DNA of 57,281 nt, taken from positions 1 to 57,281 of the forward strand of contig MKTJ01000062.1 of assembly GCA_001898225.1 (NCBI GenBank), written 5' to 3'. Shown here in pieces: positions 1 to 7,879 of this stretch (position 1 is the stretch's first letter; the number at the start of each line of letters is the position of its first letter). The notes beneath the pieces were generated by a model. The model ran no database searches. It was not told the DNA's origin and worked only from the letters and a program-made list of their open reading frames with translations. The stretch comes from Chloroflexi bacterium 54-19. GTDB lineage: Bacteria; Chloroflexota; Chloroflexia; Chloroheliales; Chloroheliaceae. The translations under genes were made by a program, and so were the position numbers.

Positions 1-680
1 GTTTGTTCTTCCCGGTCTATTCCGGCCTCGCTGGCGGCCGGGGCTTTACCGGCTGTATAACCGGCCGCTTCAATCGCGGCAGTAAGGCCGGAAAGGTCGA
101 CCAGACTCGGCAGATATTCCACACGGGCCTGTCCGGTAGCAAGGTTAACCCCGGCCGAAAGTACCCCGGGCGTTTTTTGTAAGGCTTCTTCGAGCGTGCT
201 TACGCAGGAGCCGCAATGCATCCCCTGTATACTCAGTTGAGTGCTGGCGGCGCCAACTGTGAAGCCGGCCGCCCTGGCGGCTTTTACGATCGTGTTGAGA
301 TGGGCGGTTCCCTGGTCATAATCAATTCGGACAAGTCTGGCGGTAGAATTTGCCTCCACTTTCTGGACGCCAGGCAGCCTCGTAAGTTGCTCCTCCAGGC
401 GACTGGCCCCCTGATATCCTTCCAAATCGCTCACCGGAAGTTCGACCCGCTGCAAAGCCCCTGGCTGGTCCGGCAGCCTGGCTGGCCCTTGATCTGAAGA
501 GGTATTTTTCCGGTCAAATTGCGCCAGACAGTTGTCTGAACAGAAATAATAAGTTTTCTCGCCTGATCGGCGCTTTCCAACGGCCTGGCCCGGATCGATT
601 TCCATGCCGCAGACCGGATCGACTACCAAGAACGGCGGCGGCGAAAGAGTAGTAGTTTTTTCTAAAATTATTTTTGCCAT
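1..680 (-). CDS. Copper P-type ATPase, N-terminal part (YHS + two HMA-like domains), runs off the window
   Basis: The first 226 codons, read leftward, give a YHS domain (DPVCGMEID near residue 21, then YYFCSDNCL), a degenerate HMA fold without a CxxC (around residues 78-140), and a true HMA domain with GMHCGSCVST. This is the N-terminal metal-binding region of a CopA/CopB-type copper-exporting P-type ATPase; the transport core lies beyond the window edge. The ATG at 680 has a good AAAGGAG ribosome site. The protein is a paralogue of the one starting at 56577, in inverted orientation, and the two share an exact 51-bp stretch where the window ends. An 11-bp repeat array (735-778) lies just upstream, as it does for the right-hand copy. 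Family assignment is confident; metal specificity is inferred from the neighbourhood. Confidence 0.85.
   Translation of the reverse strand, partial: MAKIILEKTTTLSPPPFLVVDPVCGMEIDPGQAVGKRRSGEKTYYFCSDNCLAQFDRKNTSSDQGPARLPDQPGALQRVELPVSDLEGYQGASRLEEQLTRLPGVQKVEANSTARLVRIDYDQGTAHLNTIVKAARAAGFTVGAASTQLSIQGMHCGSCVSTLEEALQKTPGVLSAGVNLATGQARVEYLPSLVDLSGLTAAIEAAGYTAGKAPAASEAGIDREEQ
24..74. repeat. Left arm of exact 51-bp terminal inverted repeat
   Basis: These 51 bases are the exact reverse complement of 57231-57281, the last bases of the window. Both lie inside the N-terminal coding region of paralogous copper ATPases, just after the second HMA-like domain. The flanking parts of the two genes are clearly diverged, so the identity is local. 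It reflects either recent gene conversion or recombination, or a contig that ended where the two copies become identical. Confidence 0.9.
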
Positions 681-734
681 AACTTTCTCCTTTGGGACAT
701 CTGTCCTACTTGTTCACAACCTTACTTTAACCTG

Positions 735-778
735 AAAGGCTTAGTAACTACTTAGGTTAAACTGAGGAAATGCTTAGT
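735..778 (-). promoter_or_regulatory. Four 11-bp direct repeats upstream of ATPase gene (response-regulator-type site)
   Basis: On the minus strand four consecutive 11-mers of the type CCTAAGtagtt / ACTAAGCattt follow one another without gaps. The CTMAG core recurs every 11 bp, one helical turn, as expected for head-to-tail binding of OmpR/PhoB-family regulators. The array ends about 55 bp before the start codon at 680. The same architecture occurs at nine other places in the window. Confidence 0.75.
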
Positions 779-797
779 AATTATTTAGACATAAGAA

Positions 798-827
798 GAG
801 CCAGGGTAAACATGTTTACCCTGGCTC
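798..827. terminator. Perfect 30-bp palindrome, probable terminator of the ccdA remnant
   Basis: Two 15-base arms beginning GAGCCAGGGTAAACA are perfect reverse complements with no spacer. The palindrome lies just after the stop of the ccdA pseudogene (minus strand) and before the ATPase promoter repeats. A similar hairpin (GGAGAGCCAGGG) follows the right-hand ccdA at 56297. No strong T-run is present, so the termination role is inferred from position. Confidence 0.5.
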
Positions 828-856
828 CAGATTCTTCGTTGATTGAAACCGGCGTA

Positions 857-1265
857 TTAGACCACCAGCAGCGTGAGTAAGCCCACTCCAATCGCCATTG
901 CGGCCGTCCCCAGCTTTAGATACACCCGTTTGTGCACTTACCAGCGTCCCAGTTTACGGTAGACCGGTGGGCTGCCGGCCAGGACCAGGATTATTACCAG
1001 CGGTACCACAAAAACCAGATTGTAGAGAGCCAGGTAAGTTACCCCTTGCAAAACCGTAGCCTGGGTAGAAAGCAAGGCCAGCACGGCTAGATAGACCGCG
1101 CCGGAGCAGGGGACAGTACACAGGCCGATAAGAATACCGGCGCCGAACAGGGCCGGCCAGCTAGCCTTGGTGATTATCCTGCGTACTTTTGGCATGTTTA
1201 CATGGGCGCTCAGGCGATTACCCCATTCCGGCACAACGGCTTCCTGGAAAGCAACCAGCCCCAGG
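857..1265 (-). pseudogene. ccdA-like membrane protein, 5' truncated and with internal stop
   Basis: This matches the C-terminal 55-60 percent of the CcdA-like proteins at 26376-27095 and 55535-56254, including the LCTVPCSGAVYLAVLALL membrane motif. The coding sequence is cut at 1265/1266 by the end of an IS3-type element, so the first half including the NPC motif is gone. A TAA at 938-940 replaces the Gln codon (TGG CAG in the intact copies), with about 27 more codons in the same frame before the natural stop at 857. Both lesions make it non-functional. It is the remnant of an inverted ccdA-ATPase cassette. Confidence 0.85.
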
Positions 1266-2078
1266 TGGAGTGAACCCATAAAAGCGGACCAAACTGAAAG
1301 CTAGCTCCTCCAAGAATTTACCGCTATACTTTTAAGGTAAAGGAGAAGTTAAAAAAATGAACGGACGCTTTCACACTCGAGCATTTAAGATCCAGCTCTG
1401 CAAGCTAATCGAGAGCGGGGAAAAACGACCAGCCCAACTCTGTCGGGAGCATAAACTTGCCGAAAGTAGCCTTCTAAAATGGCGCAAGGAATATCAAACT
1501 AGGGGTGAAGGCGCCTTCACTCCTCGCGAACCAGATAAAATTCCAACTGAGAAACTGGGTTACGAGGCTAAAATTGCCTAACTCGAACGGCTCTGCGGTC
1601 AGCTTGCTTTAGAGAATTCCTTGTTAAAAAAGCCTTGGCCCAATCCAAACAGACTCCGACCTAGCCAGGTGGCACGAGCTGATCACTAAACTGCACGCTC
1701 TAAATCCACAGTTGTCACTTCCCAAACTGTGCCAGTAGCTGGGAGTGAGCCGGTCATGGTATTACCTGCGGAAGAAAAGAAGGCTGTCCGAGCGGCCAAA
1801 GATAAAGATTTGGGTGCGGCCATTGAGGCGATTGTGCTTGAATTTGGTGGTTATGGATACCGGCGAGGGGTTAAGGAGCTGGCAAGGCGAGGTTGGCAGG
1901 TGAATTCAAAACGGGTTCTGTGCCTGATGCGAGAAGAAGGTTTGCTGTGCCAGCTAAAACGAAAGTTTGTCATAACCACCGATTCTAACCACTCGAATGG
2001 GGTATTTAAGAATGTGTTAAAGGACAAGGACAAGGAGCTAGCCGAGCCGGATCAAGTTTGGCACGCTGACATTACCTA
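1266..2078 (+). mobile_element. IS3-family element remnant (copy A), truncated and decayed
   Basis: It begins with the same terminal sequence (TGGAGTGAACCCATAA) as the more complete copy at 6182 and carries the same orfA (ATG 1357, helix-turn-helix) and part of orfB. OrfA stops early at 1579-1581, where TAA replaces the GAA codon of the sister copy. OrfB has an in-frame TAG (CAGTAG for CGGTGG), a one-base indel near 1765, and loses homology after GACATTACCTA at about 2078, before most of the DDE catalytic domain. Inactive. Its left end interrupts ccdA. Confidence 0.85.
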
Positions 2079-2351
2079 ATAGTAAAACCTACCTGCCTGC
2101 TGCAGCGACCTTTGCTTACTCACGCAGGGAGCCGCCAGCCGCCTGGCAAAAGGCGCAGGAAGGCGGCCAGACCGGTTTCGCCTGGCGGCGGTCCGAGATT
2201 CTTTGTCCATTCCCTCATCTTTGCCACAATAAGCGGTTGTTTACATTTCGTTTATGGGTTTCAAACAAAGCCCAAGCCGATCTGGTGAAATGTAATATTC
2301 GGGTAAGAAAGATGTAGAACCCCCTATAAGGGCTAGTTTTTAACCCGGGGT
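2079..2351. other. Intergenic, no gene recognised
   Basis: This GC-rich stretch between the IS remnant and the TlpA-like gene has no convincing open frame. The sequence following the broken transposase may be leftover from a deletion, but no parent gene is recognisable. Confidence 0.5.
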
Positions 2352-2870
2352 CTATAGAATTTTAGTCAACCGGTCCTCAAGACCTCTTTTATCCATCCCA
2401 CCGACCTGGGTGGCCCGAATAAATCCGTCCCGGTCGACAAAAAAACTGGTCGGGAAGGCTGCGACACCATAGGTAGCGATAATCTCCCCGTTATAGTCCA
2501 TGGGCATGGTCCAGCTATAACCGCCGTCGGCGACATATTTACTGACCGTCGGTATATCCTCGCGGGCATCAATCCCTAGCACCACTAACCCCTGGCTCTG
2601 ATACTTTCGATAGGCCGCCTCTATTTCCGGCATTTCGGCCCGACAGGGGGGGCACCAGGTTGCCCAGAAGTTAATCAATACCGGCTTGCCCTTATAATCA
2701 CTGAGTTTTACCGGGCTGCCATGGTCGTCTTTTAGTTCAAAGTCAGGTGCCAGATACCCGATCCGGGGGGCATATTCCCGCACAAGCGTCTGTGGGGCCT
2801 CTTCCCCGCAGGCGGCCAGCACCAGACTTAATAAAATTAGTATTCCTGCGAAAAACAAACCCCGTTTCAT
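2352..2870 (-). CDS. TlpA/ResA-like thioredoxin-fold lipoprotein
   Basis: A 172-residue protein with a lipoprotein signal peptide (hydrophobic stretch then LVLAACGEE, Cys at about residue 21) followed by a TlpA/AhpC-TSA thioredoxin fold. Active site is WCPPC in the context NFWATWCPPCRAEMPEIE, and the cis-proline loop is in AAFPTSFFVDRDG. Such proteins reduce or shuffle disulfides on the outer face of the membrane, often for cytochrome c or copper-centre assembly, receiving electrons from CcdA/DsbD-type proteins, of which the window has two intact copies. It is single-gene and convergent with nothing obvious. The start is the ATG at 2870. Family assignment is firm, substrate unknown. Confidence 0.88.
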   Translation of the reverse strand: MKRGLFFAGILILLSLVLAACGEEAPQTLVREYAPRIGYLAPDFELKDDHGSPVKLSDYKGKPVLINFWATWCPPCRAEMPEIEAAYRKYQSQGLVVLGIDAREDIPTVSKYVADGGYSWTMPMDYNGEIIATYGVAAFPTSFFVDRDGFIRATQVGGMDKRGLEDRLTKIL

Positions 2871-3026
2871 TTCTTGCCTCTATCAGTTACACCGGCCAGC
2901 TTGGCGGCTACTTCAGTTACAGTTCAGACCTTCTCAAAACTCCATGGTGCATTGCTGTATGACTGACTGCATGAATTATCTTGGCCCTTAAAGGGAAAAT
3001 AAATGCGGTCAAGCTTCCTTTCACTT

Positions 3027-4091
3027 TTATACGTTGGCATTTATTCCAGAAATTTCAAGAAGCACCCCTATCCCGCTGGCAACCAGCCAGGCAACCGCAG
3101 AATATTTCAGAGTGGATTTGAATCCGTAATACTGCCAGCGCTGGGCCAGACCGATCAAATTAATTAGCGGAAAAGCCAGCAGGGCGGCGGCTCCGCTACC
3201 GGTCCCGGCTCCTTTTATAAAAAGGGCCAGGGCCAGGGCGGTTTCACTGCCGGGTGCGCCGGGCCGGAGCAGCAGACCGACCACTGGGACCAGCAGCGGT
3301 CCGGTCCACTGACCGGCTCCAAACCAGCTTTCAACCAGTCTTAAAGGTACAAAAATCGTCACAAGGGCTGCCAGCAGAAAGTTAAAAATCGTTCGCCCCA
3401 TGTAGAAATCAAACTCGCGGTTCCACCATTGCCAGAACCGGCCTAAAAAAGTGGCGGAGTAGCCCTCATTTAGTTTTTTTATTTTCGCCTTTTCGGAAAC
3501 CCCCTTCTTCTCGAAGGTCGTGGTTCGAAGGTCCGGTTCTTTTGAGCTGGACAGGTTCCTGGCACTACCTTTAGAAATTCCAGGGGTTTCACCGCTTTCT
3601 TTGCCCTCCACAGGTTTGGCCCGCTCATGATCGTCCACCAACCTGCCTATAAGGAAAAAGAGGCTGCCACCCGCAAACCGGACCAGCCCGAGTACCGGGC
3701 TTAAAAGGGTAGCCGCCAGGATTGTGCCTACCGACACGCTTATTGCCCCCGCCTCTAAAATTAGCTTCCCGGCCCCGGCCGGATACTTGGGTGGAGGAGG
3801 CGGCCAGCCGTACTCATACAGGGTTTTAAGTTTCTCCCTGTCAGGGGTGCCGGCCTGCAAATAGGCTACGATCCAGTTTCGCCAGTCTTTACCTTTCTCT
3901 TTTTCTTTACCCTTACCTTTCCCTTCAGGGGAAGACAGTTTGACTGTGGTTGTGGTCAACAATCCCCTGGTATCCACAAGAGTTAGAAAAGTGGCGATTA
4001 AAGTTATGGCAATTACTAGAATCGGACCGAATTCGAAGGCCAAATCCTTTATTTTTATCAGCAGCGCTGTTAAATCGGGAGGTATTCGCAT
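3027..4091 (-). CDS. YraQ/ArsP-like permease (DUF318-type), multi-spanning membrane protein
   Basis: A 354-residue protein with about eight hydrophobic segments in two blocks, separated by a charged Lys/Glu-rich loop. The second block (GPLLVPVVGLLLRPGAPGSE...ALALFIKGAG...LLAFPLINL) resembles the second half of DUF318/YraQ permeases, which include arsenic exporters, although the usual cysteine of that motif is absent. I chose ATG 4091, preceded by GGAGG; a TTG at 4181 in the same frame would add 30 polar residues. A strong promoter overlapped by a BlaI-type operator (4264-4297) drives it, so it probably belongs to the copper/BlaI regulon. Transported substrate unknown. Confidence 0.65.
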   Translation of the reverse strand: MRIPPDLTALLIKIKDLAFEFGPILVIAITLIATFLTLVDTRGLLTTTTVKLSSPEGKGKGKEKEKGKDWRNWIVAYLQAGTPDREKLKTLYEYGWPPPPPKYPAGAGKLILEAGAISVSVGTILAATLLSPVLGLVRFAGGSLFFLIGRLVDDHERAKPVEGKESGETPGISKGSARNLSSSKEPDLRTTTFEKKGVSEKAKIKKLNEGYSATFLGRFWQWWNREFDFYMGRTIFNFLLAALVTIFVPLRLVESWFGAGQWTGPLLVPVVGLLLRPGAPGSETALALALFIKGAGTGSGAAALLAFPLINLIGLAQRWQYYGFKSTLKYSAVAWLVASGIGVLLEISGINANV

Positions 4092-4263
4092 ATCAACACT
4101 GGGCCTCCGGTTCTTTTGAGAATGAAAAGTTTCCTGACCCTGACAGGCTGGCCGGATCTGCGCCGCGTCGCTTCCCCGCAAAGGAGCGGTTTTATTCTAG
4201 CCATCGATGTTCCTTGAGCAAAATAAAAATAACGACAAAGACAGAGCAGGTGTTACAAAAGCG

Positions 4264-4297
4264 ATTATATTTTGAAAGCTTACTACTGTCAATAGTA
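4264..4297 (-). promoter_or_regulatory. Promoter with BlaI-type operator for the permease gene
   Basis: Read on the minus strand: TACTATTGACAGTAGTA (4297-4281) contains the -35 box TTGACA (4292-4287), followed by exactly 17 bases and TATAAT (4269-4264). The 17-bp operator is identical to the one at 12326-12342 and is an inverted repeat TACTA-N7-TAGTA of the kind bound by BlaI/CopY-family repressors. A blaI gene lies at 14396-15001. Confidence 0.8.
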
Positions 4298-4373
4298 CGA
4301 GAGCAAGCAAAAGTCAAACCGATAATCAGGAACAGTTAGTCCGGATTCAGGTTCCCTTTTACAGGTTTATAAA

Positions 4374-4397
4374 AATACCCTATAGGGGTATTATAAT
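4374..4397 (+). promoter_or_regulatory. CsoR operator overlapping promoter of first csoR
   Basis: AATACCCTATAGGGGTATT (4374-4392) is a near-perfect inverted repeat matching known CsoR operators (TACCC...GGGTA). It overlaps a TATAAT -10 box at 4392-4397. No good -35 is present 17 bp upstream (ATAAAA), unlike the intact copy at 27218, suggesting a weakened promoter. Confidence 0.75.
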
Positions 4398-4472
4398 CGA
4401 GGTGTAATTATTTAATCCTAAATAGAATAGTAACCATTAAAGATACCTGTAAGTCAGAAGGATGGGAGTAAG

Positions 4473-4751
4473 ATGGCGTCTTACGACGATGATAAACAAA
4501 AACTATTAAACCGGCTTAAAAGGATTGAAGGGCAGACCAGGGGCATCCAGCGGATGGTGCAGGAAGACAAATATTGTGTCGATATAATGACGCAGATTTC
4601 CAGCATCCAGTCGGCTCTTGAACAGGTCTCCTTAACTTTGATGGAAGACCATATGCGCCACTGTATGGCCGAGGCCATTCAGCAGGGTAACGGCGACGAG
4701 AAGATCACCGAGGTGGTCAATATCCTGAAACGTTACGCTAAAGCAACCTAA
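4473..4751 (+). CDS. csoR: CsoR copper-sensing repressor (copy 1)
   Basis: A 92-residue all-helical DUF156/CsoR protein. The Cu(I) ligand set is visible: Cys35 (DKYCVDI), His60 and Cys64 (EDHMRHC), the C-H-C pattern of copper rather than formaldehyde or nickel sensors. It should bind its own promoter when copper-free and release it on Cu(I) binding. The protein is almost identical to copy 2 at 27321. Downstream lies a YHS gene, as in copy 2, but here that gene is frameshifted and the ATPase is missing, replaced by insertion sequences. Start ATG 4473 follows GGATGGGAGT. Confidence 0.93.
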   Translation: MASYDDDKQKLLNRLKRIEGQTRGIQRMVQEDKYCVDIMTQISSIQSALEQVSLTLMEDHMRHCMAEAIQQGNGDEKITEVVNILKRYAKAT

Positions 4752-4794
4752 CCGCTAAATTTTTAAGTTAAAAGTCAGGGTAGCACCTTCTAAT

Positions 4795-4828
4795 TACTAT
4801 TGTTGGTAGTACTTTAATAGTAGTAATT
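4795..4828 (+). promoter_or_regulatory. BlaI-type operator/promoter before YHS pseudogene
   Basis: TACTATTGTTGGTAGTA at 4795-4811 matches the BlaI-type site with two changes in the spacer. It overlaps a second TACTT-TTTAATAGTAGTA-like half-site ending about 4824. A possible -35 TTGTTG and -10 TAATTT are 18 bp apart. The same arrangement is conserved before the intact YHS gene at 27652. Confidence 0.5.
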
Positions 4829-4922
4829 TTCTAAAAGCCTGGGTCGCTCTTAAGCTGGCGTGACAGGCAGGCAGCTAAATTAAAAAACCAAGTAAACATC
4901 GATTAATGAAAGGAGACAAGCG

Positions 4923-5113
4923 ATGGCACAGGTTACGGACCCGGTTTGTGGAATGACGGTGGTTACCGCTACAACCAGGCAGCAGTCGGAATACCAGGGG
5001 CAGACTTACTATTTCTGCACGCCCGGTTGCAAAAAGCTTTCGATAAAGAACCTGAAAGGTACCTGGGTCAGGGCAATTCCGCCTCGGACAGCCACACCGG
5101 TCATAGTCACTAA
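4923..5113 (+). pseudogene. YHS-domain copper protein, frameshifted copy
   Basis: This begins like the intact 63-residue YHS protein at 27758 (MAQVTDPVCGMTV ... YYFCTPGCKK) with the same GAAAGGAGACAAGCG ribosome site. After Cys-Lys-Lys one A is missing (GGTTGCAAAAAG against GGTTGCAAGAAAG), shifting the frame and extending it to a 90-residue nonsense tail ending at 5195. If the base is restored, the reading ends in the same HxGHxH tail at TAA 5111-5113, so the gene is 191 instead of 192 bases long. The metal-binding cysteines are before the shift, so residual function is not excluded but unlikely. Confidence 0.85.
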
Positions 5114-5204
5114 CAGGTTGCCAGTCCGGTTAATCCTACCAGACTTATCCTGGCAGGTTGCTACACTCTACCTGCCCGGTGCAACCAACAATTGACCTTA
5201 CGCC

Positions 5205-6181
5205 GATAAAGTGGAGAATGGAAAGAGCCGAGATGCTATACTTCTTTTAAGGAGGTCGCATCATTTCATTTATGGCTAAGCAGCAGCGCAAATATACCTC
5301 CGAATTTAAGCGGGAAGCCGTCAACCTGGTAGAAAACAGTGGTAAAAGTGTTCCCCAAATTGCCAGGGATCTGGGCATTTCCGACTCAATTCTCTATAAG
5401 TGGTAAAAACAACTAACTTATCAAGGAGAACAAGCCTTTCCCGGCAAAGGTCACCAGACCCCGGCCGAAGAAGAGCTGCGTCGGCTTCGGCTGGAAGTGG
5501 AACACTTACGTCAGGAGCGTGACATTTTGCCCCGAAGGGGTACCCTGTGGGTAAAAAAAAAAGGTAGTTATATTTTCGCAAAGCCCCAAATGAAGTACAA
5601 GTTCATTAAGGAGCATCTTGAAGAATTCGGGGTAAGCCGAATGTGTAATGCCCTACAAATTGCTCCAAGTGGTTACTACAAATGGTGCCGACAAGTTCAG
5701 GGTCAAACACTCAGCCCTCGCGACGAGGCGGATAAGGTTCTTGGTGAGCAAATCGAAAAGGTTTTTTGTAAGTTCATGCAGGCTTTATGGTTCACCGAGG
5801 GTACATGCCAGCCTAAGAGCGGATGGGGTGCGCTGTTCCCGCAAGCGCCTAGCCCGCCTTATGGGAGCCAAAGGCTTAACTCCCAGGCTTAAAAAACACA
5901 AGACCCGCACGACAGATAGCCAGCACAACGACCCGATAGCACCAAACAAGTTAAACCGGGAGTTTGAGGCCGAGGCTCCTAACCGTAAATGGGCTGGCGA
6001 CATTACAGGCATTTGGACGAGTGAGGGCTGGTTATATCTGGCTGTCATTCTAGATCTTTATTCCAGGTTGGTGCTAGGCTGGGCTATGGGAACGCAAAGA
6101 GATGGCAAGTTGGTCGAAGAAGCCCTCACCATGGCACTTCTCAAACGCCGTCCTGGTCCTGGTTTACTCCATCATAGTGAT
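5205..6181 (+). mobile_element. IS3-family element remnant (element B), cut by element C
   Basis: OrfA starts at ATG 5272 with a transposase_8 helix-turn-helix (EFKREAVNLVENSGKSV...LGISDSILYKW) and has an in-frame TAA directly after that Trp. The orfB frame (from about 5590, KEHLEEFGVSRMCNAL) shifts near 5765 and continues in another frame as a rve-type integrase domain with the first catalytic Asp (WAGDITGIWT). It ends at HHSD, where the next element begins. Different from element A/C in sequence. The left boundary is estimated. Inactive. Confidence 0.8.
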
Positions 6182-6272
6182 TGGAGTGAACCCATAAGAA
6201 CGGACCAAAATGAAAGCTAGCTCCTCCAGTGGTTTACCGTTATACTTTTATGGTAAAAGGAGAAGTTAGAAA

Positions 6273-6593
6273 ATGAACGGACGCTTTCACAGCCGAGAAT
6301 TTAAGATCCAACTCTGTAAGCAGATAGAGAGCGGAGAAAAACGACCTGCTCAACTCTGTCGTGAGCACAAGCTTGCCGAAAGTAGCCTCTTAAAATGGCG
6401 CAAAGAATATCAAGCCAGAGGTGAGGACGCTTTCACTCCCTGCGAACCAAGTGAGATCCCAACTGAAAAATTGGGCTACGAGGCCAAAATCGCTGAACTG
6501 GAACGGTTCTGCGGTCAACTGGCTTTAGAAAATTCCGTGTTAAAAAAGCCTTGGCCCTATCCAAACAGACCTCGACCTAGAAAAGCGTCATGA
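6273..6593 (+). CDS. IS3-family OrfA (transposase_8 helix-turn-helix)
   Basis: A 106-residue protein with an N-terminal HTH (FKIQLCKQIESGEKRPAQLC) and a leucine-zipper-like segment (ELERFCGQLALENSVLKK). It binds the element ends and normally fuses to OrfB by ribosomal frameshifting. The A6 run at 6542-6547 (TTAAAAAAGCC) is the expected slippery region. The OrfB frame is offset +1 (equivalently -2) relative to this frame rather than the usual -1, which suggests either a lost base or a non-standard shift. Start ATG 6273 follows GGAGAAGTTAGAAA. Confidence 0.85.
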   Translation: MNGRFHSREFKIQLCKQIESGEKRPAQLCREHKLAESSLLKWRKEYQARGEDAFTPCEPSEIPTEKLGYEAKIAELERFCGQLALENSVLKKPWPYPNRPRPRKAS

Positions 6594-6627
6594 GCTGATC
6601 ACGAAGCTGCACACTCAAAATCCTGAG

Positions 6628-7449
6628 TTGTCTCTTCGTAAATTATGCCGGTGGTTAGGGGTCAGCCGGTCCTGGTATTACCTTAGGGAGAAAAGGAAGG
6701 CTATACGGGCAGCCAAAGATAAAGATTTGTGTGCAGCTATCGAGGCGATTGTCCTTGAATTTGGTGGTTACGGGTACCGGCGAGTGGTTAAGGAACTGGC
6801 AAGACAAGTAAGTAAAGTGAACTCAAAACGAGTTCTTCGCCTAATGCGAGAAGAAAATTTGCTATGCCAACTAAAGCGAAGGTTTGTCATAACAACCCAT
6901 TCTAACCATTCGAATGCAGTATTTAAGAATCTTCTCAAGGGTAAAGAGCTAACCGAACCGGACCAGGTGTGGCACGCCGACATAACCTATGTGAGTTTGC
7001 CGAAAGGCTTTTGCTATCTGGCTACCATACTTGATGGCTACTCTAGAAAATGTATCGGCTGGAAACTCTCAAAGAGGATCGACACCGAATTAGCCTTAGG
7101 AGCGTTGGAAAAGGCTCTCGCCAGCCGGCAAGTAAAGCCAGGTCTGACCCACCACAGTGACCGAGGGGTTCAGTACACCAGTCTAGCTTATGTTAGTCGC
7201 CTTCAAGAGGCCGGGATTGCCATAAGCATGTCGAGGAGGGGTAATTCATATGACAATGCTAAAGCGGAGAGTTTCATGAAGACGTTGAAATATGAGGAGG
7301 TCTATGTGAAAGAATACCAGACCTACCAGGAAGCAGCCGACAATATTGGAGAGTTTATTGAGAAGATTTACAACACCAAGCGGCTGCATTCTAGCATTGG
7401 CTATTTGCCGCCAATAGAATTCGAGGCTGCGGCCATAACCGCAGCCTGA
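6628..7449 (+). CDS. IS3-family OrfB transposase (DDE integrase)
   Basis: A 273-residue integrase-type transposase: HTH_21 region (GGYGYRRVVKEL), then an rve domain with the catalytic Asp in WHADITY, the second Asp in HHSDRGVQYTS, and Glu in NAKAESFMKTLK, ending with YNTKRLHSSIGYLPP. All three DDE residues are present, so the catalytic domain looks intact. The frame is open upstream of the listed start to about 6544, as expected for a fusion product translated from orfA. Copy A of this element (1266-2078) lacks the catalytic part. Confidence 0.88.
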   Translation: MSLRKLCRWLGVSRSWYYLREKRKAIRAAKDKDLCAAIEAIVLEFGGYGYRRVVKELARQVSKVNSKRVLRLMREENLLCQLKRRFVITTHSNHSNAVFKNLLKGKELTEPDQVWHADITYVSLPKGFCYLATILDGYSRKCIGWKLSKRIDTELALGALEKALASRQVKPGLTHHSDRGVQYTSLAYVSRLQEAGIAISMSRRGNSYDNAKAESFMKTLKYEEVYVKEYQTYQEAADNIGEFIEKIYNTKRLHSSIGYLPPIEFEAAAITAA

Positions 7450-7492
7450 GGAGTTAGCTTTAAATTTGGTCCTCTAAAATGGATGCAGTCCA

Positions 7493-7879
7493 AGATGATT
7501 AGCTACTTTCGGTAATCAATCCGTAGACGCCTCCGGCTTTAGCCGTGGGGTTTAATCACTTGTCGTAAAGAAAAGAGTTTTCCGGGTAGGAATCCGGTGG
7601 GTATAGATAGGAAACTAATATTGATTGTTAGTTAAAAGTGTGGTATTAAAGACCATATGCTCAAGTTCTCCAGAGATACTAGCCTGAGCCTTCCAGTTCA
7701 GAGTAGAAATAGTGGATTCTACTAGGAGTGGCTTCAGTACCACTAAAGATAACTGATAACCGGTACTGTGTAAGTAAGGGAATATATTTCTGTAAAACTT
7801 TAGTTTCCCCTCAATCAAAATCCTTACACGTTTGGTTGTGTAAAGTGATAAATTAAAGTCATCCAGGAAAGAAAAATAA
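7493..7879. other. Intergenic with a possible IS200/IS605 end remnant
   Basis: The segment at 7521-7556 reads CCGTAGACGCCTCCGGC then TTTA then GCCGTGGGG, a hairpin strongly reminiscent of the right ends of IS200/IS605 elements (CGGCTAAAGCCG type). No tnpA or tnpB is present. The rest holds the leader of the KaiC-like gene, with a ribosome site AGGAAAG just before 7880. Nothing else is supported. Confidence 0.4.

Larger units (their letters stand above)
6182..7492 (+). mobile_element. IS3-family element C, near-complete, inserted into element B
   Basis: It starts TGGAGTGAACCCATAA and ends near GGATGCAGTCCA, with imperfect inverted ends of about 40 bp (AGCTAGCTTT and AGTTAGCTTT inside each end). 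It contains orfA and orfB in IS3 arrangement. The rest of element B does not continue on the right side, so insertion was accompanied or followed by a deletion. No clear target-site duplication was seen. Confidence 0.85.

Noticed and set aside
6182..7492. Target-site duplication flanking element C
   Set aside because: Left flank TGAT and right flank AGAT do not match convincingly; an adjacent deletion has probably removed it.
7521..7556. Functional IS200/IS605 element or guide RNA
   Set aside because: Only an end-like hairpin is present; no tnpA or tnpB is nearby.
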